From IMG/VR virus record IMGVR_UViG_3300048028_000012, positions 1-33,011 of that record: DNA of 33,011 nucleotides. One strand, given 5' to 3'. This document shows positions 7,317 to 12,937 of the stretch, piece by piece; positions within the stretch are counted from its first letter, which is position 1; every line of letters begins with the position of its first letter. Made by a program: the position numbers and the translations under genes. The notes beneath the pieces were generated by a model that was given only the letters and a program-made list of their open reading frames with translations, searched no databases and was not told where the DNA came from. The stretch is from a virus.

Positions 7317-7820
7317 TTATCTTTTTGTTGCGTTTTGTATCATATCGAGTAGCTTTACACGCTTTTGATACCTCCATTCTCCTGCGTCTCTGAACTCAGA
7401 AAGACTAGGGAAGAATGTTTTTGTATGCGAAACGCTTTTGACTGCATACAAAAATATATCAGCAGGATAATCAGACAAGCCACGTGCAATCAGACGTATA
7501 CGCATAGCAATATCTTCTTTGGTTTCTTGCGACGGCTTGACCATGACCATCATACACTTGAGTAACTCCTGCTCCATATGTTCTTGTGGCATGGGTGTCA
7601 TGGCAAAGGCCATAACATTCAAAGCTTTCTCTAGTTCATCAGCCTTTGGTTTGCTGACAAGCTTGTATCCACGCACACTGAAGTCTGGATTAAGTTCTTC
7701 CTTGTAATTTAGAATTGATTCCAAAGAAGAAAGAACTCTTGCCTCTACTTCCCTTGGACTGGTTGTTGTTAGACTTTGTAAAGCCTGTGCTTTTTTGTTC
7801 TTGCTTAACTGTAACTGCAT
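7317..7820 (-). CDS. Putative replication accessory (lambda P-like helicase-loader position)
   Basis: A 167-aa helical protein. The C-terminal half has YPADIFLYAVKSVSHTKTFF followed by PSLSEF and a basic helix. The 'yPad....av......kfFPslaE' pattern recurs in phage replication accessory proteins encoded directly after an O-like initiator. No Walker motif is seen. The frame overlaps the upstream gene by 131 bases, which is long, so the real start may lie further in. No better ribosome site is evident, so the ATG at 7820 is kept. Loading a host helicase is an inference from position. Confidence 0.6.
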   Translation of the reverse strand: MQLQLSKNKKAQALQSLTTTSPREVEARVLSSLESILNYKEELNPDFSVRGYKLVSKPKADELEKALNVMAFAMTPMPQEHMEQELLKCMMVMVKPSQETKEDIAMRIRLIARGLSDYPADIFLYAVKSVSHTKTFFPSLSEFRDAGEWRYQKRVKLLDMIQNATKR

Positions 7821-8178
7821 TTGTCTTGCCTACTTTGTTAGATGGTTTGTTAGTTATAGGTTCGTGTGACATACTGACACCCTCCACGTGACACTCTGTC
7901 ACTTCCATAGTGACAGGCTGACACTTCCGTACTCTATATATGTTGACTTGATTCTTACCCTGACGTTTGCGTATTAAATATTTTTTATCTACTAGGTACT
8001 CAAGCTTACGTATAACAGTACGCTCACTGAGGTTACATTTTATAGCAATCGTTTTGATTGAAGGGAAAGCAATCATGGTTTCCTGATTGGCATGATGATT
8101 GATTACCAGTAACACAAGCTTGGCTACTGGATCACCAACATCAGCATCCAAGATACCTTGGATATTACGGAACGACAT
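7690..8178 (-). CDS. Helix-turn-helix replication initiator-like protein (lambda O position)
   Basis: A 162-aa protein from the ATG at 8178, which follows the upstream stop by two bases (TAGGTATG). A TTG start at 8211 with GGAG further ahead is an alternative. Residues 8-83 match the HTH_36 pattern of phage and plasmid replication proteins: DPVAKLVLLVINHHAN, then FPSIKTIAIKCNLSERTV and LEYLVDKKYLIRKRQGK (recognition helix and wing). The C-terminal half is low-complexity and basic. With the following gene it resembles an initiator/loader pair, and it is the best origin-binding candidate in a genome that encodes no polymerase or helicase. Confidence 0.75.
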   Translation of the reverse strand: MSFRNIQGILDADVGDPVAKLVLLVINHHANQETMIAFPSIKTIAIKCNLSERTVIRKLEYLVDKKYLIRKRQGKNQVNIYRVRKCQPVTMEVTECHVEGVSMSHEPITNKPSNKVGKTNAVTVKQEQKSTGFTKSNNNQSKGSRGKSSFFFGINSKLQGRT

Positions 8179-8180
8179 AC

Positions 8181-8384
8181 CTATGCCGTGTCTGCCATGT
8201 ATTGTTTCCAATCTTTTTGTATCTCCATCTCAGTAGGTACTTCTACTAACTTGGCTAGTTTATTAAGTGAACTTTGTCCTGCTGATGACATACGATCATA
8301 CTCCCAAAACAAATCTAGCACATGTCTTTTCACCATCTCTAGTTCTAATTCGTATTCTTGTAGCACTGATTTTTGTAAAGTCAT
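8181..8384 (-). CDS. Small helical hypothetical protein
   Basis: A 67-aa protein. The ATG at 8384 is chosen because GGAG lies 6 bases ahead and it overlaps the nuclease stop as ATGA; upstream in-frame ATGs lie within the nuclease gene. The sequence (MTLQKSVLQEYELELEMVK and onward to WKQYMADTA) is helical and charged with no recognisable domain. It sits between the resolvase-like nuclease and the initiator-like protein in a run of overlapping genes, so it belongs to the replication operon. Function unknown. Confidence 0.6.
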   Translation of the reverse strand: MTLQKSVLQEYELELEMVKRHVLDLFWEYDRMSSAGQSSLNKLAKLVEVPTEMEIQKDWKQYMADTA

Positions 8385-8701
8385 TTCTTTCTCCATAGTT
8401 TCTTGACTGTTTCTTCTGATAAAAACATAACCCATCTTGGTTCTGTATTACCACCTCTCTTATATATAACAGCATCCCGGTTGATCATTGTTGTGAATGG
8501 GGATGGGAAGCTGCTATTCTTACGATACTTTACTTCGACTATTACTTCTTGTCCGTTGAGTTCGACGACGAGGTCGCCTTTATATTCGCCTCCCAACGCT
8601 CCACTAAGAGGCTGACGCTTTGCTTTGATCTTCCAGTCTTTGAAGAGCTTGACAAAGAAGTTCTCATGGTATGTTCCTTTTCTGCTAGACGTGCTTGCCA
8701 A
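8381..8701 (-). CDS. PD-(D/E)XK nuclease, Holliday-junction-resolvase-like
   Basis: A 106-aa protein with a TTG start; AAGGAG lies 8 bases ahead. The early KGTYHENFFVKLFK segment gives the first acidic residue (Glu13). YKGDLVVELNG supplies the Asp and VIVEVKYRK the ExK pair, in the order and spacing typical of Hjc-like and other small PD-(D/E)XK endonucleases. A compact resolvase of this size fits next to an exonuclease/annealing pair, where it would resolve branched DNA before packaging. A general VRR-type nuclease is the alternative. Confident for the fold, less so for the substrate. Confidence 0.8.
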   Translation of the reverse strand: MASTSSRKGTYHENFFVKLFKDWKIKAKRQPLSGALGGEYKGDLVVELNGQEVIVEVKYRKNSSFPSPFTTMINRDAVIYKRGGNTEPRWVMFLSEETVKKLWRKK

Positions 8702-8802
8702 TTTGATTTCTCCTTACAACTAAAGCAGACAAAGAAAGTTCGACTGCCCTTTACTTTCGTAAAGTATTTTGTGTGTGTACTACACACATCGCATTTGATC
8801 AT
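8542..8802 (-). CDS. Zinc-ribbon protein overlapping the nuclease gene
   Basis: An 86-aa frame whose ATG overlaps the preceding stop as ATGA. Residues 1-35 have two cysteine pairs, CDVC and CFSC, separated by about 20 residues: a plausible zinc ribbon. From residue 36 the protein runs through the nuclease gene in another frame and becomes a serine/lysine-rich sequence with no domain features (the overlap is 160 bases). Either the tail is non-functional, or the zinc ribbon is meant to be joined to the nuclease by a frameshift near 8700. The N-terminal half is well supported; the C-terminal half is not. Confidence 0.55.
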   Translation of the reverse strand: MIKCDVCSTHTKYFTKVKGSRTFFVCFSCKEKSNWQARLAEKEHTMRTSLSSSSKTGRSKQSVSLLVERWEANIKATSSSNSTDKK

Positions 8803-9029
8803 TGAACTTTTAGCTTACAATCAAGTGCTTCTATCCAATCTAAAAGCATAAAGCCTGATGGCAAGCGTTCGTATCTTTCCCACTTACCTATTAGGCTATC
8901 AGCACATCCGATCTTGTAAGCTAATGCTTCTTGCGACAGTTGCATTTGGTTACGCTTACTTACTAAAGACGACACCAATTCTTTCCAGTTAGGATTGATT
9001 GGAACTGGAGTCGCTCTGTAGTTGAACAT
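8799..9029 (-). CDS. XRE/Cro-C1-type helix-turn-helix regulator
   Basis: A 76-aa protein from the ATG at 9029; a longer TTG reading from 9065 is possible. Residues 14-70 form a classic five-helix HTH_3 domain: WKELVSSLVSKRNQMQLSQE, ALAYKIGCADSLIGKWERYE, then LPSGFMLLDWIEALDCKL. It is a DNA-binding regulator of the Cro/C1 class and lies in tandem with a second small HTH protein, as in lambdoid control regions. It overlaps that neighbour by about 40 bases. Which promoter it controls cannot be told; the palindrome at 9216-9225 is the nearest candidate operator. Confidence 0.8.
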   Translation of the reverse strand: MFNYRATPVPINPNWKELVSSLVSKRNQMQLSQEALAYKIGCADSLIGKWERYERLPSGFMLLDWIEALDCKLKVQ

Positions 9030-9201
9030 GTCTGAACGCTTTGAGTATTCTTTCTGCTGTATCAAATCTTAAGTCCATCCCATTTATTGCACGATAGTAT
9101 GTACTAGTAGGTACACCTGCAACAATGAACATATCTTTAAGACGTACATCATTCTTAGAAGCTATATCTTGTAGCTGATTTATATACTTGCACAACACCA
9201 T
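8989..9201 (-). CDS. Small HTH regulator, probably translated from a leaderless mRNA
   Basis: A 70-aa protein with a helix-turn-helix segment at about 22-52 (KDMFIVAGVPTSTYYRAING then FDTAERILKAF), resembling short Cro/XRE-type domains. No ribosome-binding sequence precedes the ATG. Instead a TTGATC -35 and a weak TACTAA -10 with 17-base spacing lie so close that transcription would begin at or next to the ATG. Leaderless translation is known for the lambda cI message from pRM. A 10-bp palindrome lies between the promoter boxes, fitting autoregulation by this protein or its neighbour. Confidence 0.65.
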   Translation of the reverse strand: MVLCKYINQLQDIASKNDVRLKDMFIVAGVPTSTYYRAINGMDLRFDTAERILKAFRHVQLQSDSSSNQS

Positions 9202-9207
9202 ATAAAA

Positions 9208-9236
9208 TTAGTACTGCATATATGCTACATGATCAA
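9208..9236 (-). promoter_or_regulatory. Promoter with embedded palindromic operator
   Basis: On the - strand: -35 TTGATC (9231-9236), 17-base spacer, weak -10 TACTAA (9208-9213). The spacer contains GCATATATGC (9216-9225), a perfect 10-bp palindrome. The -10 lies only 6 bases from the ATG at 9201, so the message would be essentially leaderless. Confidence 0.45.
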
Positions 9237-9239
9237 GTA

Positions 9240-9425
9240 TTATTTAGGTTTAAAGCTTCTCATCTTTATATTTTCAAACCTAGCAGGAACTACAAGGGTT
9301 GCGTTACATTTGCTGCAACATCTTCCATCTGCTATTGGTAAAGCATCATTGCCCTGATCCCAATACATAACTCCATCTTCTGTGTATTGTTTTTCTATTT
9401 CTTTTTTACATATTATGCATTGCAT
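9240..9425 (-). CDS. Small zinc-finger phage protein
   Basis: A 61-aa protein. The ATG at 9425 is chosen because GGAG lies 6 bases ahead; the longer frame from 9461 duplicates coding space of the upstream gene. It begins MQCIICKKEIEKQ, continues with WDQGNDALPIADGRCCSKCN and ends ATLVVPARF. This pattern of C-x2-C, W..G..A.P..dGRCC..CN and vv..R is a recurrent small phage protein with one probable zinc site. Activity unknown; a nucleic-acid or transcription role is usual for such proteins. It overlaps the upstream gene by 20 bases. Confidence 0.7.
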   Translation of the reverse strand: MQCIICKKEIEKQYTEDGVMYWDQGNDALPIADGRCCSKCNATLVVPARFENIKMRSFKPK

Positions 9426-9606
9426 TATCTTCTCCATTGTCATTTGCATTCCATTCTTCAACTAAGGTTGCACACGCAAACGCATGCGATGGGCCATACT
9501 CTTTTGCAATAGCAACTATTGCTTGTTGATTTGTCATGCCGTCGTTGGTTAGGTATGCACCAAACTTCTCTTCGACTTCGATGCATTGGTCTTTGTATCT
9601 ACTCAT
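9406..9606 (-). CDS. Small hypothetical protein
   Basis: A 66-aa protein with AAAGGAG 7 bases ahead of its ATG, overlapping both neighbours. It is mostly helical, with MTNQQAIVAIAKEYGPSHAF in the middle and an acidic, asparagine-rich tail. No domain is recognised. It belongs to the early accessory operon between the regulators and the DUF932 gene. Confidence 0.6.
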   Translation of the reverse strand: MSRYKDQCIEVEEKFGAYLTNDGMTNQQAIVAIAKEYGPSHAFACATLVEEWNANDNGEDNAMHNM

Positions 9607-9823
9607 AGCTACACTCCTTTATCTTATCTGTTACACCATAATGTTCTAGCATAGGTTGCTCTTGCCACGTATGCCATTCCTTTTTCGTTTGTTCTACAAA
9701 GCTTGGCTTGTGTAATGACGTTGCAATTTCACACACTGCGTTTGCTATGTTGACTGCATCACACTCCTTGTCACAGGACATGCCAATGAGTGAGCATAGA
9801 TATTGTTGGTATGAATCTACCAT
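9599..9823 (-). CDS. Small hypothetical protein with structured leader
   Basis: A 74-aa protein starting at the ATG at 9823; AAAGGAG lies 7 bases ahead, inside a leader segment identical to that of the exonuclease gene. It has five cysteines (including CSLIGMSCDKEC) and a tryptophan-rich stretch (KEWHTWQEQPM), but no family is recognised. It heads a run of three overlapping small genes. The preceding 145 bases fold into a long branched hairpin, so its expression is probably regulated after transcription. Confidence 0.6.
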   Translation of the reverse strand: MVDSYQQYLCSLIGMSCDKECDAVNIANAVCEIATSLHKPSFVEQTKKEWHTWQEQPMLEHYGVTDKIKECSYE

Positions 9824-9968
9824 TGTGTTCTCCTTTGTTGTTGTGATTAGTCCTTACACATCAAGACTCTTGCTGACAGGAAGCAACTCCTATTGATCTA
9901 TCAAGTGTTGATTCACGTTTACGTACCTCAGACCCGATCTAACCAGTGGTACTCCTTGATGTGTAAGG
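9824..9968 (-). promoter_or_regulatory. Branched hairpin leader upstream of the 74-aa gene
   Basis: CCTTACACATCAAG (9852-9865) and CTTGATGTGTAAGG (9955-9968) form a perfect 14-bp stem closing 89 bases. Inside, read on the - strand, are TTAGA-TCGGG-TCTGA (with one G-U pair), a TTGAT/ATCAA palindrome and TTGCT/AGCAA. This gives a cloverleaf-like multibranch fold. The stem is followed by AACAACAAAGGAGAACACA and the ATG. It resembles a regulatory leader RNA; the signal is unknown. Confidence 0.6.
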
Positions 9969-9983
9969 TATCCCTGCAGGGAA

Positions 9984-10880
9984 TTATGTTAGTACAGCTA
10001 CATCTTGTACCCCGATGCCATCCCACCTGCTAGTCTGTATAGCTTTGGATACCTCACTGTGACGTAGTATCTCTGCTCTGTGTGGATGTGCTGCATCTTG
10101 TGTATGTGATGACCAGTAAGTCATAGCATTATACAATGCCCATTTGTTTTGACCTAGCTTGGTTGTCTCATTGCGATACAAACCCATTAGCTTTTCTAAT
10201 TTAGTTTCATTGACTTTGACCATAGTAGTGTTTGAACTACGCTTACATATGGTAGCCTTGAGGAATGTCTCAGCCTCTAGCATACTTACAGGTTGAGTGG
10301 CATACTTCTGCCAGATACCCTCACTGTCAAAGAACCCGGTGATAGCACGATCAATCTTACCTTGCGTACCTATCAAGCTGAAGCCTGATGTATGCTTGTT
10401 ACGATCGAATGATAATGCTTTTGGACTAGCACATCCATTGCTACACCATAGTCTGTAACCCTCGGCCTTGATCATGATTGACCAAGCACCATCGTATGAG
10501 TTGGTATAGTCTACGTGGAACTTGATATAGTCACCAACTTGAGGTTCAATAACTAGGTCATTGAATGCTATAGTACCACGTAACTTTGCACCATTCTCAT
10601 ATACTCTTTGAGTATGAGTGAAGTCACGAGTGACTCTGTTACTATTACGTGCAGCTTGTTCCATCTTGTCGACGACCTCACCATGCCGTATCATTTGGTA
10701 TGCACCACCATGTGTACCAAGTACTGCACCTGTGTCGGTACGAACGATAGCTTGTTGCATCTTCTTGGGTACTGGATGTTCGATTGCTTTCCATCCATCT
10801 TGAATCTCACGTACTGCTACGAGAGGCACGACCTCCACTGGGAAATCATAAGGTGCTAAGTGTGTTGTTATTCCATCCAT
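9984..10880 (-). CDS. DUF932 domain protein
   Basis: A 298-aa protein with TAGGAG 6 bases ahead of its ATG. It shows the DUF932 (phage/plasmid-like, TIGR03299-type) pattern: an N-terminal VRTDTGAVLGTHGGAYQMI strand-turn region, NGAKLRGTIAF, then EGYRLWCSNGCASPKALSF in the centre and KWALYNAMTYWSSH near residue 250. These proteins are common in phages and plasmids and often sit by recombination genes, but their biochemical role is not established. It follows a well-formed promoter (10919-10947) and is probably among the first genes expressed. Confidence 0.85.
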   Translation of the reverse strand: MDGITTHLAPYDFPVEVVPLVAVREIQDGWKAIEHPVPKKMQQAIVRTDTGAVLGTHGGAYQMIRHGEVVDKMEQAARNSNRVTRDFTHTQRVYENGAKLRGTIAFNDLVIEPQVGDYIKFHVDYTNSYDGAWSIMIKAEGYRLWCSNGCASPKALSFDRNKHTSGFSLIGTQGKIDRAITGFFDSEGIWQKYATQPVSMLEAETFLKATICKRSSNTTMVKVNETKLEKLMGLYRNETTKLGQNKWALYNAMTYWSSHTQDAAHPHRAEILRHSEVSKAIQTSRWDGIGVQDVAVLT

Positions 10881-10918
10881 TGTTATCTCCTATATGTAAA
10901 TGGTTTTGGTTGAAGTGA

Positions 10919-10947
10919 ATTGAATTTCATCATGCAAAAAAAGTCAA
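10919..10947 (-). promoter_or_regulatory. Sigma70-type promoter for the DUF932 gene
   Basis: On the - strand, -35 TTGACT (10942-10947) is separated by exactly 17 bases from -10 TTCAAT (10919-10924). The ATG of the DUF932 gene lies about 40 bases downstream with a good ribosome site. This is one of the better matches to the host consensus that I found in the leftward block. Confidence 0.6.
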
Positions 10948-11106
10948 CACGTTATCACCCCCCATGGGTTGCACGAACGAAGTGAGTGCGACTTATTGGG
11001 TGTTAGGGAAGCGATAAGTGTTAGGGGTTAGTTTGCATATGCTCCTTGTGTTTTGCAATGAGCCTGCGAATGGTACGCAAAACTCCATTGTTGCTGAATT
11101 GAACAA
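10948..11106. other. Intergenic region with repeats and hairpins
   Basis: No gene is visible. There is a direct repeat GTGTTAGGG (from about 11000 and 11019), a stem ACTTAT/ATAAGT (10991-10996 with 11014-11019) and a stem GTTTTGC/GCAAAAC (11050-11056 with 11077-11083). The segment lies between a leftward terminator and a leftward promoter, so it may hold operator sites or a short untranslated RNA. Confidence 0.4.
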
Positions 11107-11139
11107 GAAAAAAGGCAGACTAGGATGAACCTAGCCTGC
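11107..11139 (-). terminator. Rho-independent terminator after the 227-aa gene
   Basis: Read on the - strand: GCAGGCTAGG, loop TTCAT, CCTAGTCTGC, then CTTTTTTC. The 10-bp stem includes one G-U pair that forms only in the leftward transcript. It begins 8 bases after the stop codon. It is a textbook intrinsic terminator and separates the first leftward genes from the DUF932 operon. Confidence 0.85.
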
Positions 11140-11147
11140 AGTTGAAG

Positions 11148-11831
11148 TTACTTGTTCTTTGCTTGAGAGTTGATGAAGTCATTGAGCATAGCCTGACCAT
11201 CTTTCTTAGGCATAGTTGTTAGGTCTTTAGTGAAGCCTGTAACCTTGCTACCATGCTTGTCGATCTGCTCCTGCATTGAAGCCTCAAAGACTTTCTGCTC
11301 TTCAATGGTACGACCTGACTTACGAGCGTGTATTTTAAGCCATACCTGCTCAGTACGTTCTGATGGTGGTGTACCATTGCTTGAACCTAGTGTCTTAGGA
11401 TTGAAAGCCTCGTCAAGCTTAGCTGAGTACGCCTCGCTACCCATCCACTGCTCACCATAGGTAGCCTCGAACAAGTCACGAAAGATAAGGTACTCAGCTT
11501 CGCTATTAGTAATGGCTGACTCAGCACATTCGTAAGCATCCAAGAGTTTCTCGCTACTGTTCTTAGCAAGGCTCTTCTCGATGTTGTCAAGTCTTTCATG
11601 TGACTTGGCAAGCTGTTGCTGTGCTGTCTTACAGTATGCACCATACCTCATTAGTATAGACAATCTCCAGAATGGGTTGTCTTGACCTGAGTCTGTGTGA
11701 TCGTCAACAAACTCTGAGGTATATTTCTTAGAGTACTCAGTCTTCTCTTGTTCACCCATGTCGAAGTTCTCGATCCATGTGTCTGTGATTATAGTGTGTA
11801 CGTCTTGTGTTTTGATTTTTGATTTTGACAT
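11148..11831 (-). CDS. Hypothetical early protein, coiled coil
   Basis: A 227-aa acidic and basic mixed, strongly helical protein; TAGGAG lies 7 bases ahead of the ATG. Residues about 70-105 (QQQLAKSHERLDNIEKSLAK) suggest a coiled coil. No catalytic motif, cysteine pair or membrane segment is seen and I do not recognise the family. It is the second gene of the leftward block, with its own hairpin leader and its own strong terminator, so it forms a separate early unit. Early, highly expressed, unrecognised phage proteins are often host-takeover or DNA-binding factors, but nothing here proves that. Confidence 0.75.
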   Translation of the reverse strand: MSKSKIKTQDVHTIITDTWIENFDMGEQEKTEYSKKYTSEFVDDHTDSGQDNPFWRLSILMRYGAYCKTAQQQLAKSHERLDNIEKSLAKNSSEKLLDAYECAESAITNSEAEYLIFRDLFEATYGEQWMGSEAYSAKLDEAFNPKTLGSSNGTPPSERTEQVWLKIHARKSGRTIEEQKVFEASMQEQIDKHGSKVTGFTKDLTTMPKKDGQAMLNDFINSQAKNK

Positions 11832-11909
11832 TGTGTTCTCCTATGTTTGATTATGTCATATGATTGTGGGCAACATGCCCGGTAGTATGGGTAGCCTTTC
11901 GACTACCCA
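11832..11909 (-). promoter_or_regulatory. Two-hairpin leader of the 227-aa gene
   Basis: TGGGTAG/CTACCCA (11888-11894 with 11903-11909) and GGGCA/TGCCC (11868-11872 with 11876-11880) form two compact hairpins, followed by TAGGAGAACACA and the ATG. The outer hairpin contains the TAG stop of the preceding 66-aa gene. There is no U tract, so these look like processing, stability or translation-control elements rather than a terminator. Confidence 0.5.
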
Positions 11910-12103
11910 ATTTTGTTAGTGTCTAAGTATAAATCCCAATGTGCTATATCAAGTGCCTGCTTGTGGCATTTGGTAATGTTGACTGCATGATTGTATAACT
12001 TCCAAGTCTTGATGTAGTGATCATGTTTCTTGGCAACCTTTAGTAAGTTACTGTATAGTTTTATATCCTTGTCAGTAGCTTTGATGCATATTATTTTAGT
12101 CAT
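11903..12103 (-). CDS. Small basic early protein
   Basis: A 66-aa protein, the first gene of the leftward block; AAGGAGATAGTA stands directly ahead of the ATG. It is rich in Lys, His and Tyr (KVAKKHDHYIKTWKLYNHAV) with no domain recognised. The strong ribosome site and first position make it a real, early-expressed gene. A weak hairpin ATCCC/GGGAT (12123-12127 with 12138-12142) lies in its leader. Function unknown; a nucleic-acid-binding or host-interacting peptide would be typical of the position. Confidence 0.65.
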   Translation of the reverse strand: MTKIICIKATDKDIKLYSNLLKVAKKHDHYIKTWKLYNHAVNITKCHKQALDIAHWDLYLDTNKIG

Positions 12104-12318
12104 TACTATCTCCTTATGTTATATCCCAACACTCACAGGGATGTTTTCCTTTATGATACGGTCTCAACGTTGCTCTCGGAATTAGTCAACATCTTACATT
12201 TCTGACGAAGAGAAAATTCAATAATAACTAATAGTATTTTCTTTAGGAAAAATGTCTGCCCAATAAATGTCCTTACATTTATTTGGATAAGGTGTTTACT
12301 TGTTCGGCCTGTTAGTAA

Positions 12319-12409
12319 GTCTTATAACAAATAGCCAACACAGGTTTGTGTATAGCTTCGGTCTGCTATTTGTTGTTAGAGTTAGTTACAGGTGAGAGTG
12401 ACGTAAGAC
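12319..12409 (+). ncRNA. Structured RNA element A (three-way junction candidate)
   Basis: GTCTTA/TAAGAC (12319-12324 with 12404-12409) encloses two helices: AACAAATAGC/GCTATTTGTT (12326-12335 with 12365-12374), itself capped by a small ACAC/GTGT hairpin, and GTTAC/GTGAC (12385-12389 with 12398-12402). The last helix and the U12325-G12375 extension use G-U pairs in the + strand reading, which favours rightward transcription. There is no coding potential. Confidence 0.5.
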
Positions 12410-12432
12410 CCGTAGGATAATAAAGAAAAACA

Positions 12433-12547
12433 ATCCCTGTGTGTGTTCTCACAGATATGTGAGGAGCAGGCGAGTATGTGCCTGCTCTGAACGAAACAGG
12501 ATAAGCAAAAGTTGTTGCTTGTTTTGTAATCTTTTGCGTCAAAAGAT
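12433..12547 (+). ncRNA. Structured RNA element B (cloverleaf-like)
   Basis: ATCC-TGT pairs with ACAGGAT (12433-12440 with 12496-12502; one bulge). Inside, GTTC/GAAC (12445-12448 with 12489-12492) closes two hairpins: TCACA-GATA-TGTGA (12449-12462) and GAGCAGGC/GCCTGCTC (12464-12471 with 12480-12487). Two more hairpins follow: AAGCAA/TTGCTT (12503-12520) and ATCTTTTG-CGT-CAAAAGAT (12529-12547). The strand cannot be fixed from these stems alone. Confidence 0.5.
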
Positions 12548-12591
12548 GATTGTCCGAAGCCACCTACAGAATAGATATAGATAGCGTAGAA

Positions 12592-12714
12592 CTGCATTAA
12601 CGTCCCTTTTCTGTGTTCTGTTGACGAAAGCTAGGGTAACGTAACGATAGCATGACTAAGAGTCATGTGGTAGTGGATGTTACTCTAGCCTAAAGAAAAG
12701 GAAACGGACTGCAG
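12592..12714 (+). ncRNA. Structured RNA element C (long nested stem)
   Basis: Five helices nest in perfect order: CTGCA/TGCAG (12592-12596 with 12710-12714), GTCC/GGAC (12602-12605 with 12706-12709), CTTTTCT/AGAAAAG (12606-12612 with 12694-12700), GCTAGGGTAAC/GTTACTCTAGC (12630-12640 with 12679-12689) and CATGACT-AAG-AGTCATG (12651-12667). The 11-bp helix contains a G-U pair only when read on the + strand. Thirty-four pairs in 123 bases, nested over the full length, are hard to explain by chance. Confidence 0.65.
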
Positions 12715-12812
12715 GACAATAATTGGATACTGATCGAACCACCTGTGTTAATAAGCTATACAATGTAAGTAGTGTCATGTTATCCATATTAATCTCCATA
12801 TAGCCATTGAAG

Positions 12813-12919
12813 ATACATAGCCATCGTTCTGTTGTCAAAATGCTATATTTACCACATGCGAAGCATGGCGTGTAAATAAGCAATTTATCTCTTTTGACAA
12901 TACGGTTGTGGCTATGTAT
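12813..12919. ncRNA. Structured element D (four nested stems, GCGAAGC tip)
   Basis: ATACATAGCC/GGCTATGTAT (12813-12822 with 12910-12919), TTGTCAAAA/TTTTGACAA (12832-12840 with 12892-12900), TGCT-TATTTAC/GTAAATA-AGCA (12841-12852 with 12872-12882; one bulged A) and ATGC-GAA-GCAT (12856-12866) are nested. The tip GCGAAGC is the unusually stable mini-hairpin known from single-strand replication origins such as that of phiX174. It could be RNA or an extruded DNA structure. Confidence 0.65.
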
Positions 12920-12924
12920 TACCA

Positions 12925-12937
12925 CGTTTGTGCATTG
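12925..12937 (+). promoter_or_regulatory. Copy 1 of the CGTTTGTGCATTG motif
   Basis: CGTTTGTGCATTG lies about 160 bases ahead of the terminase small-subunit gene. The same 13-mer recurs exactly at 13543, and close variants lie at 16390, 19623 and 31160, all on the + strand ahead of rightward genes. No good -10 box follows this copy at 17-18 bases. Confidence 0.6.

Noticed and set aside
12717-12760. GGTTCGATC on the - strand, resembling a tRNA T-loop
   Set aside because: The flanking bases do not form a 5-bp T stem and no acceptor or anticodon arm can be drawn.
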